From Desulfovibrio mangrovi (GTDB lineage Bacteria; Desulfobacterota; Desulfovibrionia; Desulfovibrionales; Desulfovibrionaceae), in assembly GCF_026230175.1 (NCBI RefSeq), contig NZ_CP104208.1, positions 1,736,001 through 1,800,000 on the forward strand: a stretch of DNA of 64,000 nucleotides. The letters are read 5' to 3'. The translations under genes and the position numbers were made by a program. The notes under the pieces were generated by a model, which saw only the letters and a program-made list of their open reading frames with translations, did not search any database and was not told the origin of the DNA. Positions 54,167-62,260 of the stretch are shown here, in pieces; positions within the stretch are counted from its first letter, which is position 1; every line of letters begins with the position of its first letter.

Positions 54167-54877
54167 ATGAAAGCTGTCGGCATTGTCGGCTACAAGAAAT
54201 CAGGCAAGACCACTCTCACGGCAAAACTGGCCGAAGCCCTTGAGGCCCGCGGCCACAGAATCGCCATTGCCAAATTCACCCACCACGGTCTGGACAAGGA
54301 CGGCACGGACACCGCCACTTTTGCGGGCCCCAACCGCACTGTCATCGGGCTCGGCCCCGAGGAAACAGCCATTTTCTGGGGAGAGAAGCGTTACCTCATT
54401 GACCTGCTGCCTCTCGCGCAGGCGGACATTCTGCTGGTGGAAGGTGGTAAGGACCTCACGTGGCTTCCGCGCATTCTATGCCTGAAGTCCGCATCGGAAG
54501 CAGAAGACCTCGACAGAGGCCTTGCCTTGGCAACCTATGGCGACGTGGCCGCCCCCTATCTCAAATCATACCGTCAAGATACTCTGGACAAGCTTGCCGC
54601 GCTGGTTGAAGAACGGGCCTTCCTGCTACCCGGGCTGGACTGCGGTGCCTGCAACGCCGGAACCTGCGAAGGCGTTGCCAAGTCCATTGTCAAAGGCAAA
54701 GGCGTGATACGCGATTGCAAGAGCGTTAACACCGAAGGCTTTTCCATTACCGTGAACGGTTCGCCCGTCGGTCTCAATCCCTTTGTGGAACGTATCATCC
54801 GCTCCAGCATCACCGGCATGCTGGGAGAACTCAAAGGCTACGCTCCGGGAGAGGTGGTCATCACCATCAATAACTGA
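54167..54877 (+). CDS. mobB: Molybdopterin-guanine dinucleotide biosynthesis protein MobB with Fe-S-like motif
   Basis: 236 residues. The P-loop GYKKSGKTTL (residues 8-17) and IAIAKFTHHGLD mark MobB, the GTP-binding helper of MGD cofactor insertion. Beyond the normal MobB length there is a Cys-rich segment, Cys159-x2-Cys162-x4-Cys167-x16-Cys184, resembling a small [4Fe-4S] motif of the kind seen in RnfB/AcsC proteins. A motif of this sort in MobB is unusual. The gene lies near fdhA, whose Mo/W-bis-PGD cofactor needs this pathway. GGAG lies upstream of the ATG. Confidence 0.82.
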   Translation: MKAVGIVGYKKSGKTTLTAKLAEALEARGHRIAIAKFTHHGLDKDGTDTATFAGPNRTVIGLGPEETAIFWGEKRYLIDLLPLAQADILLVEGGKDLTWLPRILCLKSASEAEDLDRGLALATYGDVAAPYLKSYRQDTLDKLAALVEERAFLLPGLDCGACNAGTCEGVAKSIVKGKGVIRDCKSVNTEGFSITVNGSPVGLNPFVERIIRSSITGMLGELKGYAPGEVVITINN

Positions 54878-54900
54878 CCCCCACCTATACATGATACAAC

Positions 54901-54930
54901 AAGGGAGGCGGGCAACCGCCTCCCTTTATT
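54901..54930. terminator. Terminator between mobB and terC
   Basis: AAGGGAGGCGG and CCGCCTCCCTT form an 11-bp stem with a GCAA loop, followed by TATTCTT. It serves the convergent mobB and terC transcripts. Confidence 0.9.
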
Positions 54931-54938
54931 CTTCACGC

Positions 54939-55655
54939 CTACTTGGTCAGCCCCATCTTCCGGGCTCTGCGCAGATTCAACAACTCCACGCCAAGGCTGA
55001 AAGCCATGGCAAAATAGATGTAGCCTTTGGGCACATGAAGACCAGCCCCCTCGCCCACCAGCGTAAAGCCCACCAGAAGAAGGAAGGCCATGGCCAGCAT
55101 CTTGAACGAGGGGTGCGCTGTCACAAACTCGCCTATAGGCTTGGCTGCAAACAGCATGAGCCCCACAGAGGCAATCACGGCAAGCATCATGATCGGCAGA
55201 TGCTCCACAAGCCCCACCGCCGTGATGACGGAATCCAGCGAAAAGATGATGTCGAGCAGCACGATCTGCACAATGGCAGCACCAAAACCGGAGGCGCGAG
55301 GCGCGTTTTCCGCATGGGAGTCCTCCATCTCATGATGGATTTCCATGGTTGCCTTGGTCAGCAGGAACATGCCCCCGACCAGCAGAATCAGATCGCGCCC
55401 TGAGATTTCCCTGCCGAGCACTTCAAAGAGCGGGGATGTCAACGACATGACCCACGATATGGACGCTAGCAAGACCAGGCGCATTCCCATGGCCAGCAGC
55501 AAACCGATTCTCCGGGCCCTGTCACGCTGCGAGGCGGGAAGACGGGAAGTGACAAGGGAGAGAAACACTATGTTGTCGATACCGAGCACAATCTCAAGCA
55601 CGGTGAGCGTGAGAAAACCGATCCACGCATGGGGATCAAGCAGCCATGTGAACAT
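54939..55655 (-). CDS. TerC/Alx-family metal exporter
   Basis: 238-residue polytopic inner-membrane protein. LEIVLGIDNIVFLSLV and IIFSLDSVITAVG carry the paired Asp residues of the TerC family. The start MFTWLLDPHAW has AAGG about 8 bases upstream and falls after a riboswitch leader; longer in-frame extension reads through that riboswitch and is rejected. The family exports manganese or loads metals onto exported proteins. The Mn2+-type riboswitch just upstream makes manganese export the best guess. Confidence 0.88.
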   Translation of the reverse strand: MFTWLLDPHAWIGFLTLTVLEIVLGIDNIVFLSLVTSRLPASQRDRARRIGLLLAMGMRLVLLASISWVMSLTSPLFEVLGREISGRDLILLVGGMFLLTKATMEIHHEMEDSHAENAPRASGFGAAIVQIVLLDIIFSLDSVITAVGLVEHLPIMMLAVIASVGLMLFAAKPIGEFVTAHPSFKMLAMAFLLLVGFTLVGEGAGLHVPKGYIYFAMAFSLGVELLNLRRARKMGLTK

Positions 55656-55726
55656 GGAAAATACCTTGTGCGGACAGGAGAGCGAAAACCGAAAAGCCTG
55701 CAGACGGTCCGAGCGCCCTTCAGCTT

Positions 55727-55827
55727 TCAGGTCTTGCCAAGGTTCCCCCGCATGCGCCAGAGCCGGAACGGCCCGAGATTGTTGGTGCATGCTTTCCGGC
55801 ACACGCCGGAAACGGCTACTCCCCTGA
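55727..55827 (-). ncRNA. yybP-ykoY manganese riboswitch upstream of terC
   Basis: Read on the minus strand, P1 is TCAGG...CCTGA. GGGGAGTAGC follows the 5' arm and GGCAAGACCTGA closes it, both near-invariant in this class. P2 is TTTCCGGC-GTGT-GCCGGAAA, and a GCATGC pair (ACCAACA between) forms the next helix. The element ends about 70 nt before the terC start. The class binds Mn2+ and turns on Mn export genes. A downstream region of about 70 nt probably holds the expression platform. Confidence 0.88.
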
Positions 55828-55958
55828 TGAGGTGAGGAAGGAACTATCTGCCTCAATCTGCCTGCCGTCAAGAAAATCGAGCCCAATTCTTCCGCTATAC
55901 CAGCCACAAAGGCCAATCACTCAAAAATAATAGTGTCACCCCACTTGATAAGCAGAAA

Positions 55959-55974
55959 TTGTTTGTGTAAACAA
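55959..55974. promoter_or_regulatory. Perfect inverted repeat upstream of the hydrogenase gene
   Basis: TTGTTTGTGTAAACAA has perfect 6-bp arms around GTGT. It overlaps a weak candidate -10, with TTGATA at 55945-55950 as -35, about 85 bp before the hydrogenase start. It has the size of an FNR/Rex-class operator but does not match either consensus exactly. Confidence 0.5.
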
Positions 55975-56059
55975 CCCATACTTTCGTAACGCGGCAAGGC
56001 GGCCCCCAGAAGGCCTGCCCGCATAATGCACGCTAATGGCGCAGGAAACGGAGATACGC

Positions 56060-57523
56060 ATGTACTTCAAAAACTACGACAATACGATCCATTTCGAAAT
56101 CATGGTCCGTGTTGCCAAAGCTTTTCACAGCGAAGACTTCGAAGCCGCCGTGGACCGCATACCGCAGGAAATGCGCCCCCGTTCCCAGAAAAGCTCACGT
56201 TGCTGCATCTATCGCGACCGCGCCATAATCAAATATCGCTGCATGGCAACGCTCGGCTTTGCCATCGAGAATGAAGACAACGAACTCAAGCCTCTTTCCG
56301 CCTATGCCCATGAAGCGCTCAACCGCGAACGGCTGAGCGGGAACATGATCACCTTCATCGATGAGGCCTGCAACGGCTGCGTACGCACCCATTATGAGGC
56401 CACCAGCGCATGCCGCGGCTGCCTTGCCGAAGCCTGCGTACAGCACTGTCCCAAGGACGCCGTGCAGGTAGTGAACGGCAAGTCCGTCATTGATCCGGAC
56501 AAGTGCATCAAGTGCGGCAAGTGCATGGACGCCTGCCCCTACCACGCCATTGTCTACATCCCCATCCCCTGCGAAGAATCCTGCCCCACCGGCGCCATTT
56601 CCAAGGACGTGAGCGGCAAGGAAGTGATCGACTACGGCAAATGTATTTTCTGCGGCAAATGCATGGCCGCCTGTCCCTTCACGGCCGTACTTGAACGTTC
56701 GCAGATGATTGACGTGATGCAGGGCCTGAAGAAAAAGCAGTCCATGGTTGCCATGATAGCGCCTGCCATTGCGGGCGAATTCAACGCCAGCATGAAGCAG
56801 CTGGCGACCGCGCTGCGCAGGATAGGCTTTGCCGATGTGGTGGAAGTGGCCGCAGGTGCGGACATCACCGCCCGTCTTGAAGCCAACGAGTTCATTGAGC
56901 GTATGGAACACGGGGCTCCCTTCATGACCACCTCGTGCTGCCCCGCGTACACGGAGCTTGTCCGCAAGCACATTCCCGAACTGGGGCCCTTTGTTTCCGA
57001 CACCCGCACCCCCATGCACTACACCGCCCAGATGGTGAAAGAGCAGGACGATAATTCCTGTACCGTCTTTGTCGGCCCCTGCGTGGCCAAACGCCACGAG
57101 GGCACCAACGACGAACTGGTGGACTACGTGCTGACCTTTCAGGAACTGGAAGCCATGTTCCAGGCACAGGGCGTTGTCATTTCGGAATGTGAGGAAAGTG
57201 AATTCGGCATTGCCGGCTGCCGAGAAGGCCGCAGCTTCCCCGTGAGCGGCGGAGTGACTGCAGGCATCCGGTCCATGATCAATGAGCGCGCCGAGATTCT
57301 GCAGCCCACCATTGTGGACGGTCTGAATTCAAAGTCCCTCAAGGAACTGAAAAAATTTGTAAAGCAGGGTGCCCCTGGTAACTTTGTGGAAGTCATGGGA
57401 TGCGAAGGCGGCTGCGTGGCCGGTCCCGCAACCATCGTACCCGCCCGCAAGGCCACCAAGAAGTGCACCGACTACGCATCATCCAGTCCAAGTGCTCTCT
57501 GCGCCGAGAGGGCCGCTGACTGA
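56060..57523 (+). CDS. Monomeric [FeFe] hydrogenase, group-B-like
   Basis: 487 residues. The N-terminal part has several ferredoxin-type Cys clusters (CRGCLAEACVQHCP, CIKCGKCMDACP, CIFCGKCMAACP). The H-cluster domain keeps its Cys: TTSCCPAY, VGPCVAKRHE and VMGCEGGCVAGP. TSCCPAY in place of TSCCPGW and the clustered N-terminus suggest group B rather than the classic A type. It makes or uses H2. No signal peptide, so it is cytoplasmic. The start at 56060 has GGAG 7 bases upstream; an ATG 24 bases earlier has none. HydG follows; HydE and HydF are not in the window. Confidence 0.85.
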   Translation: MYFKNYDNTIHFEIMVRVAKAFHSEDFEAAVDRIPQEMRPRSQKSSRCCIYRDRAIIKYRCMATLGFAIENEDNELKPLSAYAHEALNRERLSGNMITFIDEACNGCVRTHYEATSACRGCLAEACVQHCPKDAVQVVNGKSVIDPDKCIKCGKCMDACPYHAIVYIPIPCEESCPTGAISKDVSGKEVIDYGKCIFCGKCMAACPFTAVLERSQMIDVMQGLKKKQSMVAMIAPAIAGEFNASMKQLATALRRIGFADVVEVAAGADITARLEANEFIERMEHGAPFMTTSCCPAYTELVRKHIPELGPFVSDTRTPMHYTAQMVKEQDDNSCTVFVGPCVAKRHEGTNDELVDYVLTFQELEAMFQAQGVVISECEESEFGIAGCREGRSFPVSGGVTAGIRSMINERAEILQPTIVDGLNSKSLKELKKFVKQGAPGNFVEVMGCEGGCVAGPATIVPARKATKKCTDYASSSPSALCAERAAD

Positions 57524-57598
57524 CCCACACGAGAGAAAAAAACGGAGTTTGCCCACTCCGAGTTTGATTATGCCTGCAAACCTTTCTCTCTAGCCCAC

Positions 57599-57633
57599 TG
57601 GACCGGGGCAGCCCACATCCCCGGTCCACTTTT
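57599..57633 (+). terminator. Terminator after the hydrogenase gene
   Basis: TGGACCGGGG and CCCCGGTCCA form a perfect 10-bp stem with a 10-base loop, followed by CTTTTCC. A weaker hairpin, CGGAGT-TTGCCC-ACTCCG, is at 57543-57560. Together they likely end the hydrogenase transcript. Confidence 0.7.
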
Positions 57634-57639
57634 CCAGCA

Positions 57640-57697
57640 CTGCGGGGGCGGCGCAACACTCCTATAGCACCCCCCAATCCCCAGCTCGCCCCCGCAG
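57640..57697 (+). repeat. Long-range hairpin in the hydG leader
   Basis: CTGCGGGGGCG (57640-57650) and CGCCCCCGCAG (57687-57697) are an exact 11-bp inverted repeat with a 36-base loop, ending 30 bp before the hydG start. The C-rich loop is unusual. It may be a leader structure that controls HydG expression. Confidence 0.5.
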
Positions 57698-57726
57698 TAC
57701 TACAGGCAAACGCATCAGGAGTTTGT

Positions 57727-59217
57727 ATGCGTAACACCACCCGCCACCTTCCGGACTTCATTGACCACAACCGTATAGAATCTGCCCTTGCCGGTGCCCG
57801 AAGCAGCCGCAAGGACGATTCCCTCCGCATTCGCGACATACTGGAAAAGGCTGAAGCCAAAGCCGGTCTGTCCATGGAGGAAGCAGCCTGCCTGCTGCGT
57901 GCAGAAGCCCCCGACGATGCTCAGGCTATTCTGGAAACTGCCTCCCGCCTGAAGAAAGCCATCTATGGCAATCGCCTTGTCCTGTTTGCTCCACTCTACA
58001 TTACCAATGAGTGCTGCAACCGCTGCCTGTATTGCGGTTTTCAGGACACCAACACCAAGCTTGAACGACGCACCCTGACGGACGATGAACTCCGCGAGGA
58101 AGTACGCATTCTCGAAGCGCAGGGACAGAAACGTCTCCTGCTGGTGTATGGTGAGCACCCCACGCTGGGCGCGGAGTGGATAGCCCGCACCATGCGCACG
58201 GTCTATGAGACAAGTTCGGGAGACTACGGCCAGATACGCCGCGTGAATGTGAACTGCGCACCGCTTTCCGTGGAAGACTTCCGCATTCTCAAGGCTGAAG
58301 GCATAGGCACCTACCAGTGCTTTCAGGAAACCTACCATCGTCCTACCTATGCGGCCATGCACCTGCGAGGCCCCAAGTCGGACTATCTCTGGCGCCTCTA
58401 CGCCCTGCACCGCGCCATGGAAGCCGGCATTGACGACGTGGGCATGGGCCCGCTGTTCGGCTTGCATGATCCCGACTATGAATTGCTCGCCACGTTGAAC
58501 CACGCGGCACAATTGGAAAAGGACTGCGGCGTGGGCCCGCACACGGTCTCCTTCCCACGGCTGGAGCCCGCCCTTGGTGCAGACGTGGCAAACCGCCCGC
58601 CCCATGCCCTGACGGACGAACATTTCACCCGCATTGTGGCCGTACTGCGCCTTGCCTTGCCGTATACCGGACTCATCCTCTCCACACGGGAATCAGCCCC
58701 CCTGCGGACCAGACTAATCGAAGTGGGCGTATCACAAATCTCCGCCGCATCACGGACCTATCCGGGCGGCTATGCAGATGCGCAGCGCGCTGCCAGCCAG
58801 AACAGGAACAGACCGGCCTGCGACTCACATGCGGCCGACCATCTATCGTCAAACTCAGGCAGACCGCAGGCGCAACAATTTGCCACGGGCGACCACCGCT
58901 CTCTGGACGAGGTGGTCCATGACATCGTGGCCAACCACGGCTATCTGCCTTCATGGTGCACAGCCTGCTACAGGGCGGGCCGTACCGGCGACCATTTCAT
59001 GGATCTCGCCAAAACCGGGGGCATCCAGAAATTCTGCCATCCCAATTCCCTGCTCACCTTTCAGGAATACCTGCTCGACTACGCAAGCCCGCAGACCCGC
59101 ACGGAAGGCGAACAACTCATTAAACGCGAACTGGAAGCCCAGCCCGAATCCCGCCGCCAGAAGCTGCAAAGCCTGCTGGCGCGTATCCGAAACGGAGAAA
59201 GGGACTTATACATCTGA
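57727..59217 (+). CDS. hydG: [FeFe] hydrogenase maturase HydG (radical SAM, tyrosine lyase)
   Basis: 496 residues. Radical SAM Cys are in a CX3CX2C motif (residues in ECCNRCLYCGF). The C-terminal second cluster motif is in SWCTACYRAGRTGDHFMDL, with KFCHPNS near it. The enzyme splits tyrosine to give the CO and CN ligands of the H-cluster. A stretch of about 35 residues rich in Arg, Asn, Gln and Ser (starting DAQRAASQNRNR) sits between the barrel and the C-terminal domain, where most HydG proteins are shorter. AGGAG precedes the ATG by 5 bases. Confidence 0.92.
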   Translation: MRNTTRHLPDFIDHNRIESALAGARSSRKDDSLRIRDILEKAEAKAGLSMEEAACLLRAEAPDDAQAILETASRLKKAIYGNRLVLFAPLYITNECCNRCLYCGFQDTNTKLERRTLTDDELREEVRILEAQGQKRLLLVYGEHPTLGAEWIARTMRTVYETSSGDYGQIRRVNVNCAPLSVEDFRILKAEGIGTYQCFQETYHRPTYAAMHLRGPKSDYLWRLYALHRAMEAGIDDVGMGPLFGLHDPDYELLATLNHAAQLEKDCGVGPHTVSFPRLEPALGADVANRPPHALTDEHFTRIVAVLRLALPYTGLILSTRESAPLRTRLIEVGVSQISAASRTYPGGYADAQRAASQNRNRPACDSHAADHLSSNSGRPQAQQFATGDHRSLDEVVHDIVANHGYLPSWCTACYRAGRTGDHFMDLAKTGGIQKFCHPNSLLTFQEYLLDYASPQTRTEGEQLIKRELEAQPESRRQKLQSLLARIRNGERDLYI

Positions 59218-59280
59218 TTGCACATGCAATGGCCCTTGCCATGACAGAAGCCCGGCAACAGCTCCGATACGAAGCAATAA

Positions 59281-59314
59281 AAAGGGGCGGGATATAACTC
59301 CCGCCCCTTTCTTC
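59281..59314. terminator. Bidirectional terminator between hydG and a solute-binding gene
   Basis: AAAGGGGCGGG and CCCGCCCCTTT form an 11-bp stem with an 8-base loop. The plus strand continues CTTC and the minus strand has A/T-rich sequence (TTTTTATTGC), so both convergent genes can end here. Confidence 0.85.
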
Positions 59315-59336
59315 ATTCATATGGCAGTGTCCGGCA

Positions 59337-60122
59337 CTACCTGGAATCCTGCTTCACCTTGAGATATTTCTCGGTAATACGATCTACCGTGCCGTCTTCA
59401 TACATTCCCTTGAGGGCCTCATTCATACGCGCAATAAGTGCATCCCGTTCCGGCACGCCGGACATCTTGGAAACTATGAGATACGCCCCCTTTGGAGGCA
59501 CAACCGGAACCGGCAAAGCTACCACCCTGCCCGCAAGGCCCTGCTGGTCAAGAAGGGTCATGGTTTCATAATAATTTGCCACGATGCAATCCAGCCTGCC
59601 ATGCAGGAGTTTCTGGATGTTGGAATCCGTATCACCGACCTCCTCCACCACGAACCTGCCTTCGGAAGCGGCCTGAGCAAATTCATCCCCCAGACAAAAC
59701 CCCCGATTGGTACCAATACGTTTTCCGAACAAGTCCTTCGCACAGGAAAAGGTAAACTCGGATCCTTTCAGAACAAAAACACTATAGATGCTGTTATGGA
59801 TGGGATACTGCAGATACGTAGCGTAAGCTGCCCTTTCCTTTGTATAAAAAGCGGAGAAACCTGCGTCACTGAATCCCGTTTCCACATTGGAAAGCACCCT
59901 GTTCCATGGATACGTCTCAATGTCGCAGGAATAGCCTATTCTTGCACATAATTCGGTTACAACCTCAATATCTATCCCCTCTGCTCGGCCATCCCGCTCC
60001 ATAACGAAGGGATAGAAGTCCTGGAGGGTAGAGATATGAAGGTTCTTCTGCCTGGCATGGCAAACGGAACAGCAACCGACAGCAAGGGCGACTATCCACA
60101 ACAGAAAAACCAACCGCCTCAT
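59337..60122 (-). CDS. Family-3 extracellular solute-binding protein
   Basis: 261 residues with a signal peptide (LVFLLWIVALAVGCCSVCHA). The mature part (LHISTLQDFYPFVMERDGRAEGIDIEVV) is the SBP_bac_3 fold of polar amino acid binding proteins. The start MRRLVFLL is preferred because AAGGGGG lies 3-8 bases before it. No permease or ATPase gene is near, so it may be a sensor or a stand-alone binder. It resembles the two related genes at 62-64 kb in size and fold, with clearly diverged sequence. Confidence 0.8.
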   Translation of the reverse strand: MRRLVFLLWIVALAVGCCSVCHARQKNLHISTLQDFYPFVMERDGRAEGIDIEVVTELCARIGYSCDIETYPWNRVLSNVETGFSDAGFSAFYTKERAAYATYLQYPIHNSIYSVFVLKGSEFTFSCAKDLFGKRIGTNRGFCLGDEFAQAASEGRFVVEEVGDTDSNIQKLLHGRLDCIVANYYETMTLLDQQGLAGRVVALPVPVVPPKGAYLIVSKMSGVPERDALIARMNEALKGMYEDGTVDRITEKYLKVKQDSR

Positions 60123-60363
60123 GCTGCCCCCTTGCATTTCTGGCGTATTATAACATCAATTGATGGTCCTCAAACCTTACAAAAGCCTCCCATGTTTAGT
60201 ACGGCGCACAAAAAAAGTAAATCACCAAGATTTAAATATTAATGGTAACCAAACACAATATCGCATCCAACCTGCTTACAGGATTTCCGACTGGCTAAAA
60301 ACAAGGCTGCCCGACTATTCGGCTGTGCGGAGCGGCGGATGCCCCACCTGCTCAGGCCACTTC

Positions 60364-61314
60364 CTACACGGCCTCCCGAGCGAGACTGTCTATCTCAAGT
60401 GGCTCGCTGGCTTCCTCGTTACGGGCAAGGGTAATGGCGCTCTTTGCGCACTGGAACCGACATACTCCGCACCCCATGCACAATCCGGCATCCACAACCG
60501 CCACAGCGTCTTTCATACGAATGGCGCTGAACTGACATTTCTTTGCGCACTTGCCGCACCCGACGCAGAGCTCTTCATCCACCTGCGCCAGATACCCTGA
60601 GGATTCCAGCATGGGAACGCCGTTGAAGTGGGCGCGCATGGCCCCGCAACAGCACGCGCAGCAATTGCAGATGGCATAATAACGCCCCAGTACCGCCTCC
60701 TTGAAAAAGGCATGGGTCACATGACCTCGCCGATTCTCCTGCTCAATCACGCGCACGGCTTCGTCCGGCGTGATGCGACGGCTCTTGTCGGGATGATGCT
60801 CTTCTATGAAGGTCACAAAGGGTTCGCCAACGATCATGCACACATCTATCGGCAAGCAGGGATTCTCGCTGTTCACGCGGCAGGGGCAGTCGAAGAGCAC
60901 AATATGGTCGGGATGTTCCAAAATAAGGTCTTTTGCCGAGGAATACGGCAACACCTTTTCCAGATTGGGGAGGGCAATATTCCGCCTTACCATGATCAGC
61001 TTGCGGGCGGATTCGGTCCGCAGAACCTTGCCGTGGTATGTGTCCGCAAAGCCGCCGGTTCCCTTGGCGGAGGCAAAATCGCCTTCCTTCCAGAGGCCAA
61101 GGCGGTCGGCTATCCAGCACAGAGGCTCGTTGAGATACCGGGCAAGGGGATGATGCCCCTTGCCGATGCCGATGTAGAAATAAGGAAAACGCAAATAGAA
61201 ATAGCCGTGCAGAAACTCCGCAAAGGAGAAGTCCTCTTTCTTGCGGAACTCCCTGTACAACTGCACAGTGGAAGGATGGGCCATGTGCTCCAGCACTCGT
61301 TCAAACTGCAACAT
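60364..61314 (-). CDS. Fe-S protein of unknown function with two ferredoxin clusters
   Basis: 316 residues. The C-terminus is a 2[4Fe-4S] ferredoxin (CVGCGKCAKKCQ and CMGCGVCRFQCAK). Before it are extra Cys groups: DCPCR...CLPIDVCM at about 140-165 and CNCCACCCG near 220, which could bind another cluster. The N-terminal 100 residues are not recognised. The start MLQFERVLEH has AAGGAG about 9 bases upstream; an in-frame ATG 63 bases earlier is weaker. Electron transfer in a pathway near cobalamin is possible from the neighbouring cobM, but that is a guess. Confidence 0.6.
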   Translation of the reverse strand: MLQFERVLEHMAHPSTVQLYREFRKKEDFSFAEFLHGYFYLRFPYFYIGIGKGHHPLARYLNEPLCWIADRLGLWKEGDFASAKGTGGFADTYHGKVLRTESARKLIMVRRNIALPNLEKVLPYSSAKDLILEHPDHIVLFDCPCRVNSENPCLPIDVCMIVGEPFVTFIEEHHPDKSRRITPDEAVRVIEQENRRGHVTHAFFKEAVLGRYYAICNCCACCCGAMRAHFNGVPMLESSGYLAQVDEELCVGCGKCAKKCQFSAIRMKDAVAVVDAGLCMGCGVCRFQCAKSAITLARNEEASEPLEIDSLAREAV

Positions 61315-61432
61315 GTCGTATATCTCCTTTCGTGCCGTGTGGTCCCTGAAAGCGGACGAAAGAGACATAGGAATCATGAAGGGAACCTGCCGGAACCATA
61401 CCCTATTTCATAAAAGGGTAACAAGCATTGAG

Positions 61433-62260
61433 TCAGTCTGACTGCTTGCTCCGTCTGTAGCCGTGGGGAAAAACAGGATCATAGAGTTTGGAATAGCGTT
61501 CTGATCCGTCTTCGCCGGGAAGAACGAGAAACACGGTCTGGCGGGTCAGGCCATACTCGCGTACCGCGTCGCACAAGCCCCCGACAGTTGTGTGCACCAC
61601 CAGCTGATCCGGCCAGCCCACCCTGTAAGCGGCAATGACGGGCACATTGTCTTCCAGCCCCCCGGCGCGCAGCTCATCCACAATACCCTGCGGATTTGCT
61701 GTTGAAAGATATATGGCCATGGCGCATCTGTGACGGGCCATGTCACGCAACTTTTCCGTTTCCGGAACCGGCGTGCGCCCTTCAAGGCGGGTAATGATGA
61801 AGGACTGGGAAAGATCGGGAACCGTAAGAGACGTTGCCGTGGCTGCCGCAGCAGCAAAACCGGCGGTAACCCCCGGGACGACGGCATAGCGCACACTCTC
61901 GGCTTCAAGAAGGTGCATCTGCTCACGTATGGCTCCGTATAGAGAGGGGTCGCCCGTATGCACGCGTGCGACCATGCCCCCGCTGGCGACAGTGCGCATG
62001 ATGCAGGCATGTGTCTCTTCCAGATTCATGGAAGCTGAATCCACCACCTCAGCCCCCGTCCGGGCATTGGCAATGACAGCCTCGGGCACGAGGGAACCGG
62101 CATACAGCACAAGGTCAGCCTCTGCGATGAGTCGCTGCCCTTTCACGGTTATGAGTTCGGGATCTCCCGGTCCTGCACCGATGAACCAAACCGAAACATC
62201 AAATCCTTCCTTACCCTCACCCTCTTCGCCATTTCCGGCGACACCGTTATGATCCCGCAT
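61433..62260 (-). CDS. cobM: Precorrin-4/cobalt-precorrin-4 C11-methyltransferase
   Basis: 275 residues of the SUMT-like tetrapyrrole methylase superfamily. VWFIGAGPGDPELITVKG is the SAM-binding start, and LVLYAGSLVP, VARVHTGDPSLYGAIREQ and YAVVPGVTAGFAAAAA are CobM/CbiF motifs. About 20 acidic residues precede the domain. The ATG is 14 bases inside the stop region of the upstream solute-binding gene, so translation is coupled. In an anaerobe the cobalt-precorrin (CbiF) reaction is the likely one. Confidence 0.9.
   Translation of the reverse strand: MRDHNGVAGNGEEGEGKEGFDVSVWFIGAGPGDPELITVKGQRLIAEADLVLYAGSLVPEAVIANARTGAEVVDSASMNLEETHACIMRTVASGGMVARVHTGDPSLYGAIREQMHLLEAESVRYAVVPGVTAGFAAAAATATSLTVPDLSQSFIITRLEGRTPVPETEKLRDMARHRCAMAIYLSTANPQGIVDELRAGGLEDNVPVIAAYRVGWPDQLVVHTTVGGLCDAVREYGLTRQTVFLVLPGEDGSERYSKLYDPVFPHGYRRSKQSD

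Noticed and set aside
55959-55974. Rex (NAD/NADH) operator
   Set aside because: The half-site spacing is 2 bp shorter than the Rex consensus I know, so only a generic operator is claimed.
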